From contig JABYQS010000391.1 in the NCBI GenBank assembly GCA_022592435.1, positions 1 to 25,453 on the forward strand: 25,453 bases of DNA. Direction: 5' to 3'. Under the pieces are notes generated by a model, which was given only the letters and a program-made list of their open reading frames with translations, was not told the DNA's origin and did not search any database. Below are positions 17,953 through 25,453 of the stretch, piece after piece. Origin of the DNA: Cerioporus squamosus (lineage: Eukaryota; Basidiomycota; Agaricomycetes; Polyporales; Polyporaceae). Within the stretch, counting starts at the first letter, position 1, and each line of letters begins with the position of its first letter. Made by a program: the position numbers and the translations under genes.

Positions 17953-19340
17953 CTAGACGACGAGGACAGTGTTGAAAACGTAATCCCAGATCTTGCTGGT
18001 GACGCCGAAGCCGAGGTCGAAGTTCTTGTAGTGGTGGGCAAGATGGTACTTCTTCATGTCCCTCACATACGCAGGGAGCCTCGTGTGGTGAAGGCTAGTG
18101 GTAGAAAAAGAGGTGAGTTCCACGTGGTATAGATGATTAACGGAGGACTTACGCATAGTGCATGACATCGTAGGCGACATCTGGGAACAATCGTCATGAC
18201 ATGAGCTTGAGGCACATACAGAAACGATGTGAGACTCACAGAAAACGAAGGCACCTGCAATCACCGCGTTCGCCATGGCAGTGGGGAACAGGATGTATGC
18301 CAACCGTGTCATCGGATATGAGAGGAATGTGAACAGAAGAGGGGGCATGACCAGCCTCAACCTACGGCATGCGTCAGCACTCCTGAGACATCCCGCACGA
18401 AAAGCTCGACTGACCTGTCCATGGGAAGGTAATGGTGGATGCCGTGCATGAGGAAGTGGAAGGTCAAAGCCACGGGTGGTCGGGGAGCAGGTAGTCAATG
18501 TGGAACAGGAACCGGTGGAAAATGTACTCCAGGATGGTCCACACAATGTTACCCAGGAAGAATGCCGGGACTGCGTACGCGAACGCGGCAGGGGCAATAC
18601 GACCAGCAGTGAGTGCTTTAAGGGGCGCAGCAGGGTCGACGGCGAAAGGAGGCAGGGAGTAGGGGCCAAGGGAGAATTGGACCAAGGACCGGATGAAGAT
18701 GTACGTGGCGATCGGCAGCCATACGCATGGGACGACGTACCACGAAGTCCGCGTGAAAATCTACCTCGCCTGTTAGCACGACGCTCAGTTGTCATTGCTG
18801 GAAACATACCTCCAAATACCAAGGGCCGAACAGACGAGGAGACTCCACAAGATGGCGGGGCTGGTGGACCTGCTGCAAGTAGTAGGACTTGGAGAAGTTG
18901 GCCCGCCACATCTGCATGAAGAGAGGACTGCGGAGATCGAGGAACTGGTTCTTCTCGTAGTCCGCGGAAGTATCCGTCTCCTCCGGCTCGAAATCGTCTG
19001 TCGCCTCCCAGTCTAAAATGCGATCAGTACACTATGCGCGTTGTTCAGCAGCAAGGCGCTCACCGTCTGAGACCGTCTGCTCTCCCGTGCCCAGTCTGCC
19101 GACTACGAACTCCTCCAGCATGTCGTACGCCGAATCCGAATGGTCGTGCTCCGCGGGGTCCTTCATGATGGCGCCAATGTCCTTGCCGGCATAGTTGAGG
19201 ATGAGGTCGTCTCCTCCCGGGTGGTCGGCAAGGAACCTCGTAACGTCGTAGACCCTGTTGTCGCGGGTGACCCAGCAGCTGGCGGGCGATGCGTGCTGGG
19301 CGACGTCCTCGGCGGTGAAGATGCGGATCCGCTTGGACAT
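17953..19340 (-). CDS. Fatty acid 2-hydroxylase (cytochrome b5-fused, Scs7-like), with one frameshift
   Basis: This ER membrane enzyme 2-hydroxylates the very-long-chain acyl part of sphingolipids. Exons are 19340-19064, 19012-18810, 18760-18415, 18361-18240, 18180-18153 and 18094-17953; introns are 49-59 nt. The N-terminal cytochrome b5 domain has HPGG (haem ligand H40) and AEHDHSD (H67). Membrane segments include VVPCVWLPIATYIFIRSL and LLFTFLSYPMTRLAYILF. Histidine boxes of the di-iron site are FHRFLFH, HFLMHGIHHY, HYALHHT and HLAHHYKN. The expected product is about 372 aa; yeast Scs7 has 384. Exon 3 lacks one base at about 18470: the frame reads DHPW, then a stop, while +1 continues ALTFHFLMHGIHH. 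No intron fits there. It is either a fresh null allele or a missing G in a GGG run of the assembly. Confidence 0.9.
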
Positions 19341-19767
19341 GGCTGCGCGATTGAGGGGGCGGGCAGACGGAGAGGGACGGCAGGAAGACCATCACACCAC
19401 TTTGGCTTTCTAATAGGGCGGAAAGCAGATTCCCACGCTTCGCGCGGGCCAGCGACCGACCTCGCCGCTCAGACGTGCTCCTAGACCTTCCGCTCAAAGT
19501 CCAGGCTGTACGGGACATTCACCCGGACGAAGAATACATCGAACGTCAGCGGTCCGACTGCGGAATACTCGGCCAGCGTCGTTGTCTTGACATCTTTACT
19601 GTCTGCACTGTAAGCGCCTATGACTGGTACCCGTCGTTGTGGTTGAACGCGCCGATGCTTGCCTCTTCTCGACCGGACTGCTCCGCGGTCTTCTCTGTCT
19701 ACCACTCTTATCACCTGGTACTTAGGCTGCGAGGCATTCACCACGACGCGCATCAGGACGCTGGGCG
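19341..19767. promoter_or_regulatory. Divergent upstream region shared by hydroxylase and Sec5 genes
   Basis: These 427 bp separate the two start codons, which point away from each other, so both promoters must lie here or overlap the genes. I see no clear TATA box. Open frames in it are short and lack recognisable domains. Confidence 0.5.
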
Positions 19768-22700
19768 ATGGGAAAACTCAACTTCGACATTGACGACGAT
19801 GCATTGCTGAAGGCGTACAAGCTCTCATCCATCTCGGCAACGTAATGCTCACCTCCGCGAAGACTTCACTGTACTGAAGCATTCTGTCCTGCAACGTTGT
19901 AGCCGGTGGGAGGAGATTGAAGAGGACACGGACAATGCTGTCCCAGGGATAACAGGACCAACGGAGACCGACACGGACCCACTGGGATTGGGTGCGACTG
20001 TTGAGTATGTAGACCTCACGTAGGCTTCGGAATGTACGTATTGACTACCAATGGCAGTCTTCGTGATATGGACTCGGAAACCAGTCAGTGTCTGTCGGAA
20101 TGTGCCTCGCCCTGGACGTCGTTAATCGTTCTCCAGAGGCTGCCGTACTCATCACCTCCAAGTCATTCAACCCCAAGGCCTTCCTGTCGGTCGTACATCC
20201 AAATGCAACATACCAGGACTTATCCGCCGGTATCTCCCACTTACGCGCTTCGCTGGACTCGAGGTCAGAAGCCATCCGGGTCTTGGTCGAGGAGAACTTC
20301 GACAGGTTTGTCGCCGTGAAGGCGTCCACGGATGGTGAGTGTTCAATGATGTGATATTCTACACGGTCGCACATCGAACCCTTCGTCCCCCATAGCGCTC
20401 TACGCGGAGATGAGGGAAGGCGTCCTCGCGGACCATACGGACTACGGGTCGAAACCTTTGAAAGACTATCTGAAAGGTGCGTCGACCAGTCGTTAACGAA
20501 GGATGGAGTGTACCGACATTCCGACCCAGCTGGCGCGCAGAAGGCCGACCAGGTGTTCCTTCCTGTACTTGAAAACGCTATGAAAGCACAGAAGCTGCGC
20601 ACAACGCTCGGTGTCTTCGAGCGATCCAAGTTCTTCTTCAACTTGCCGAGCTCTCTCGTTGAGTGCATCGAAGCGGTAAGCTGTGGCGACGCGCAGTCTT
20701 GCGGCACAGTGCACTAATCACAAAGACAGGGTCGATACGAAGCTGCTATGCGTGACTACAAGAAGGGCAAACTCTTGCTGGAGACGCGGCCGAACCAGCT
20801 GCTCCCAGTCGCCACCAAGAAAGACGGACAACCTATCGAGAGCGCTCAGCAGCAGCAGAAGCGCATACTCGACAAGGTATGGGCCACCGTGGAGAAGGTG
20901 ATGAGCCAGATGCGGAACGAGCTCCTCGGGAAGCTGCAAGATCCGTCACGGAGCGTCGAAGAACAGGAGAAGACCATTGAGTATGTAACGCGCGTCGTGT
21001 TCTGATGCGCTCTAGCTGACATGGGAGTTGCGCAGGATCTTGTACGAGTTCAGTACCTCTGATGAACCAGCCTGGACGTACTTCGATGCGCAACACAAAC
21101 ATATCATGCAGCACATGCGGGATACCTACAATGCTGCGGTGAAGTCAATCGAAGGTTCGTGTCCATCGTGTGTTCATTATCTGCTCCCTATTCATGCCAT
21201 CGCACAGCCCTAAATGAGAAAGACCACCTGGATGGTCCGGATACGGGGGCACTCAACCGCGAACTGGCATCTCAGTTGCAAGCCTGCGTGCAGGCTGTCG
21301 AGGCGAAGCAGTCCGAGGCAGTCATTGGTGTGTATGTTCGCAGGAAGTGGCGCTAGCTGCTTATGTTGTCTCTCTCCTGCAGCCCAATCCGGCGGGCAAG
21401 AGGTCTGGGAGGCAATACAGACCATGGTCAAGAATGTTTCGGAAGCCATGCTCACGCCACTACCGAACTTCTGGAGGATATCCAAGTCTTTCATGGAGGG
21501 ACGGTACAAGAAGGTGCTTATAGCATCTGTTTGGCTACCCAAGAGTTCTCACATTCCTGCTATTGTCAGAATGTGGCTACCTCCTCTCGACGCAGTCCTA
21601 CGCAGTGCCGCACTATGGCGCTCGACATCATCAAGCTCTACGTCGCTCTCCTCTCCGAATTCTTCATGTTCTCCGACATGGCAGTCATGTCTCCTGGACG
21701 TAACACTGCCCCACCGCTCTTTCCCAAAAGCTCGAACTCGTTGACGACAGCACACCATCTCATGAAGATCCTCGGCGAAATTCAAGACAGCGTGAACGAC
21801 ATCACTGGCATTGAGATCTCGGGCGAGGCTACTTCAAGTCTGAAGGCATTGCTGGAGAGTGCACGTTGGAAGTTCGCAGACCTGCTTGTCAACGCATGGT
21901 TGCGGGGTATGTCTCCGGCGTCTCAGTTGGCGTTGCAATGCTCAATAGTTTACAGACGCCAACGTATTCTACTACCTCGAGAACTGGGTCGGCTCGACCG
22001 TCGATCCCTACACGACCGTCTACCTCTCGCAGATGCGCACTTTCCAGAAGCAGATCACCACCACCGCGTTCAAGATCGCTGGTGGAGTCGACCTCTCGAC
22101 CTCGTCCGCGTCCTCGTCGCGGTCGAAGACACAGAACGCGATTGCGAGCGAGTTCGTGCAGAAGATCACGAAGGCGTTCTTGGATGCGCTGTACGCGTTT
22201 TTGGACGGCTTGGTGCACCTGGCGTCAGACGAATCCCCCTCGACGAGTGCGGCTGCCGATCCAAATCTGTCCAAGGTCAAGCCCACACCCCTTGCGCCAA
22301 ATCAGGTTCCTGGGACGAATCCACTGGAGCTCGTCAAAGTCGAAGAGGCCGTGAGTCCCCTCGGGTTTTACGTCCGGGCTTGAAGTGACGTCGTTTCATC
22401 AGGACACACGCGTGCTGCTGGTCGTGTCTAACTTCGGCCACCTTATGCGCGTGCTCATACCGAGCATGACGACAGAATTAGAGACCTCACTCAACATCTC
22501 CATCGAGAACGAGAAGCAAACGCTGATGACCGTCGTCCAAGAGCTCGACAAGACGCTCTTCGAGTCGTACTTTAAGCCCAAGTCTGCCGCCCTCACCGCC
22601 ATCGTGCGCAATGGCATCCTCGACCCGCAGATGGATTGGTACGAGACGCCCCAGCCCAAAGGCGAGTGTCGTCCATCTCATGATGTCCGCGCATTCTGAG

Positions 22701-23301
22701 CTGACGTGTACACGCCATTACCACCTGTAGAGATTAGACCGTACATCTACGAGACGCTCATGTACCTGGTCGGGGTGCATGCACAAGTCAGCGCGGCGGC
22801 TGCGCCGCTGTTGGAGCGCACGCTGAACGCACTCGTCGAGGACGTTGCCGAAGAGGCCCTCCGGTGCTTCCGCCAGGTGAAGCGGTTCGGCATGGGCGGC
22901 ATGCTCCGAGTGCGTTCTCCTCTGCCCATCCCGTGCTCCGCTATTGAACCTCGCTCTGTCCTCAGGCAACGCTTGAGATCGAGTTCATGCACCAGACGCT
23001 CTCGCGGTACATCACCAAGTCCGCGGAGAAGACGCTCTCGGAGCTGTACACGAAGATCTCGCAGGCATACGCGAAGCGGCCCGGGGACGAGAACCTGCAG
23101 GCGCACCTTGAGGGCGTGAAGCGGACACTGTCGGATGCGCGCCGTGCAACGGGCATCGAATTCCTTTGCTTCAGGCAAACGAAGGAGCGGGCGAAGGACA
23201 AGAGTCGAGGAGATGCGGAGAGCACGACGGCGAGCTCGCGAACGGGCGGCGAGCGGGACAGAGATAGGGAGCGGAGGAGGGAGCGAGCTCGGGCTCAGTA
23301 A
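19768..23301 (+). CDS. SEC5: Exocyst complex subunit Sec5 (EXOC2), 14 exons
   Basis: Sec5 is part of the octameric exocyst that tethers secretory vesicles to the plasma membrane at growth sites. Exons: 19768-19841, 19903-20008, 20085-20334, 20396-20476, 20530-20675, 20730-20980, 21036-21154, 21208-21327, 21383-21513, 21570-21906, 21956-22350, 22403-22661, 22731-22909, 22966-23301; joined length about 927 aa (yeast 971). The N-terminus has [15 protein letters not shown] and TDTDPLGLG. The Sec5 core has [60 protein letters not shown] and [11 protein letters not shown]; the C-terminal half is helical and ends in a charged R/E/D-rich tail. The exon 2/3 junction is uncertain (weak GTAGAC donor). 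Intron 12 (22662-22730) begins GC instead of GT; reading frame on both sides supports it. Confidence 0.92.
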
Positions 23302-23666
23302 GTCTGATCCCGAATACTCGTCGGATAAGTATAAGTACTGTACTTCGTGTCGGATCTGGAGGTGTACATACCACTGTAACATAACTGATCGATTCCTTCT
23401 ATTATCATCTGGACACCAGTAGCCTGCCGTGCACGTCATGCAACTGCATTGCATAGATAGAGCACATTACAAGCTCACTAATTTAAAGTTACTTAACACT
23501 TTGCGGTTCACAAGCGCCTGACTTCGGGATCGGCCGGAGGGCGGCCCGGGCAGCTCGCTGGCTCGAGCTACTGCCAGTGCACTTCCAAGTTCCAACCGTA
23601 CCTCTCACTCCGTTAGCAACTCGAAAGCTCCTCCACGATACACAACCCGCAATTGATCCTCCATAA
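23302..23666. other. Intergenic region between Sec5 and the F-box gene
   Basis: This is 365 bp holding the Sec5 3' flank and the upstream region of the F-box gene. Nothing else is recognisable; the middle (about 23440-23500) is locally AT-rich. Confidence 0.5.
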
Positions 23667-25150
23667 ATGGTCCGAGGATGCATTTCTTGCGATGAAACCG
23701 ACATCACGCTCAGCATCCAAGATCTACCGCTCGAACTTCTCATCCACATCTTCCGCTGCGTCTTACCTACCAATCGTTGCGATATCCGTCTTACGCACGT
23801 TTGCAGAATATGGCGCAGCACACTACAGAGAACACCCGAGTTCTGGGCCAAGTTCCTCGCGGTCTCGTCCCTCATCAGCCAGGAAAACTACGAGCGCGAC
23901 CTCGGCTTCTGGCTTTCATTCGTGGATCGGGCGAGAACGCAACCCCTGCAGCTGTGGCTCCGCGGACGAGATTTCGATCTGCTGAAGACGATGCCGGAGC
24001 ATTTGTTGCGGCTCACGTCGCTGACTGTCCACTGGAGTATGGTCTTTCCGAAGGACGTCCAGAGGCGTCTGCTTGCCATGGGCCCTCTCCTTGTTCTGGA
24101 GCACCTGCAACTTACCTGCGATCTCCCTGCCCCGGAGTCCAACTTCCTCGATCTCGAGGCTGCGGGACTTGCGGGATCAGCGCCTCGCGCGGACGATTGC
24201 CCTCAATTACGCTACCTTGGAGTCAATCCCGACTTCTTCGTCCCATCCATGGTCGTTCCTTCTCTGAGGACCCTGGCGATATATCGCGGCCATATCAAGT
24301 TCGAGGTGTTTATGTCTGCCCTCGTAAACTGCCCCGCTCTGGAGTCCCTCCATCTTGACCACGCAGACTTCTGGGATATCCGTGCCCCCGCGCAGCACGT
24401 AGTTCTTGCACGGCTACGCAACTTGTCCCTGAACTACTTGGACTCTTTTCTCATAAGGGTCCATGACATGTTCAGATACATACGGTTCCCTTCCATCTCA
24501 CGACTCACTGCGTTCCTCGGTGATTGCGCCCTGATCGGGGTGATTCCCGAACCCTACCCCTCCCCATCCTGCGTGCCCTCACCCGACTCGTGATGCAAGT
24601 TTCCGACCCGAATAGCATCGCACTGACTCCGAGGACCCACACGCTCTACATTGACGGTTATGTCGGCGGGGTCGCAGTGCAAGACACACCGCAATTACGC
24701 ACGATCAATGAACGTATCAATTGGAAGCACCGCGGGGGCTGGAATCTTTATACGCCCATCTCCCACATCACCCCCTGCATGGGATCCCCCGCAGTTAGGG
24801 AGCTGGATCTTCGCCTCCTCGAACAGCACCTCAACATGACGTACAACGACTGGACGATGCTCTTCGAGGCCTTTCCATCCCTCGTCTCCCTCGAGGTGTA
24901 CGTCGCTCATGCACCGGCCTTCTCAGGGCTCTGCGCCGCACACCTCTTCGGCCTGCCGGGCTTGAGAGGCTCGCGATTACGTGCGGAATGGTTCCGGAGT
25001 CCACCATAGTCTGGTGTGACCCTCGAGCGCCGTAAATCGTTGGGACATGGCCTGCAGCATCTCCAGTTCCGCAACCCCAACGGTCCTGTCTCAAGCTGGC
25101 ATCTTGCCCGGTTGCGGGATGTCGTCTCAGAAGTCGTCCTTGTGGTTTGA
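23667..25150 (+). pseudogene. F-box protein gene broken by three frameshifts
   Basis: F-box proteins recruit substrates to SCF ubiquitin ligases through Skp1. The ATG at 23667 opens a frame with an F-box at about residues 17-63 (IQDLPLELLIHIFRCVLP, then LTHVCRIWRSTLQRTPEFW), followed by leucine-rich, LRR-like segments (VVPSLRTLAIYRGHIKFEVF, NCPALESLHLDH). The first frame stops at 24593. Protein-like sequence resumes in another frame from about 24555 (PILRALTRLVMQ to SLVSLEVYVAHAPAFSGL), shifts again near 24925 (RALRRTPLRPAGLERLAI) and again near 25016 (TLERRKSLGHGLQHLQF), ending DVVSEVVLVV and TGA at 25148-25150. The total span matches a protein of about 490 aa, a normal size for agaricomycete F-box proteins. 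No introns are needed. Such families are large and often contain decayed members; assembly indels are the alternative. Confidence 0.8.
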
Positions 25151-25453
25151 CCGTGATCGGGGCTTCTGACTCCGGTGTGGTTATGGAGATCCGCCATAAG
25201 ATGCTCCCGCCGAACGTTCACCACGCGCCTGCCATGCCACGTTCGATTGCCCACCGCAGTGCCTACTTCCTCCCCTCCACCCATATTACTCTCTCGGAGT
25301 CGACGGTCTAAGGCCCGGCTGAAGGCAGGTGTGTGTTGTGTGTTTTGTATCATGTATGCTCAATCACAAGCTGACGATGTTCCGCGCTGGCAACGAGCAG
25401 CAAGTGGCGAGCACAACGACTCCGAGAACCCCTCCCATCACCCCGATCGTGCA
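25151..25453. other. 3' end of window, no gene recognised
   Basis: These 303 bp follow the F-box gene. A minus-strand frame (24907-25353) overlaps the F-box gene and looks like a shadow. No domain or RNA gene is visible. Confidence 0.5.

Noticed and set aside
19940..19960. Sequence CAGGGATAACAGG resembling a homing-endonuclease (I-SceI) site
   Set aside because: It is only a partial match and lies inside the Sec5 coding sequence (AVPGITGP); chance is sufficient.

Overview
The window is nuclear DNA from a filamentous basidiomycete, most likely a wood- or litter-decaying agaricomycete. The evidence is dense 47-76 nt introns with GT..CTRAC..AG signals, a CBM1-linker-GH5 endoglucanase, a cytochrome-b5-fused fatty acid 2-hydroxylase (Scs7 type), the exocyst subunit Sec5, an F-box protein and a fungal APE-RT-RNase H LINE. 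No species can be named from the sequence alone.

Layout: 1-289, a frameshifted 3' remnant of an ABC-F ATPase gene. 1156-1906 (+), ribosomal protein eL20 (L18a), four exons. 2360-16976 (-), one nine-exon GH5 endoglucanase gene whose fifth intron holds a 12.9-kb non-LTR retrotransposon in the opposite orientation (about 3145-16045). 17953-19340 (-), fatty acid 2-hydroxylase with a one-base lesion. 19768-23301 (+), Sec5, 14 exons, sharing a 427-bp divergent upstream region with the hydroxylase. 23667-25150 (+), an F-box gene broken by three frameshifts.

The retrotransposon is the main discovery. It is flanked by a perfect 14-bp target-site duplication and ends in a 21-nt poly(A) tract. It carries: a 0.96-kb leader with two perfect dyads; an unrecognised 237-aa ORF (4103-4816); about 2 kb of purine-rich, stop-riddled sequence that still reads as charged coiled-coil fragments; ORF1 (gag-like, 1110 aa, CCHC knuckle and RGG tail) that becomes continuous only if a 47-nt stop-containing intron is spliced out; and ORF2 (1651 aa; APE endonuclease, RT, RNase H, cysteine motifs). 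About 12.9 kb is large for a fungal LINE, and a spliceable intron inside an element that moves through RNA implies that unspliced RNA is what gets copied.

The host gene is a useful witness. All nine endoglucanase exons still join into an uninterrupted 417-aa protein with both catalytic glutamates, and the insertion duplicated the intron's own 5' splice site, so the insertion looks recent. All exon boundaries were read by eye from splice consensus and reading-frame continuity, not from transcripts.
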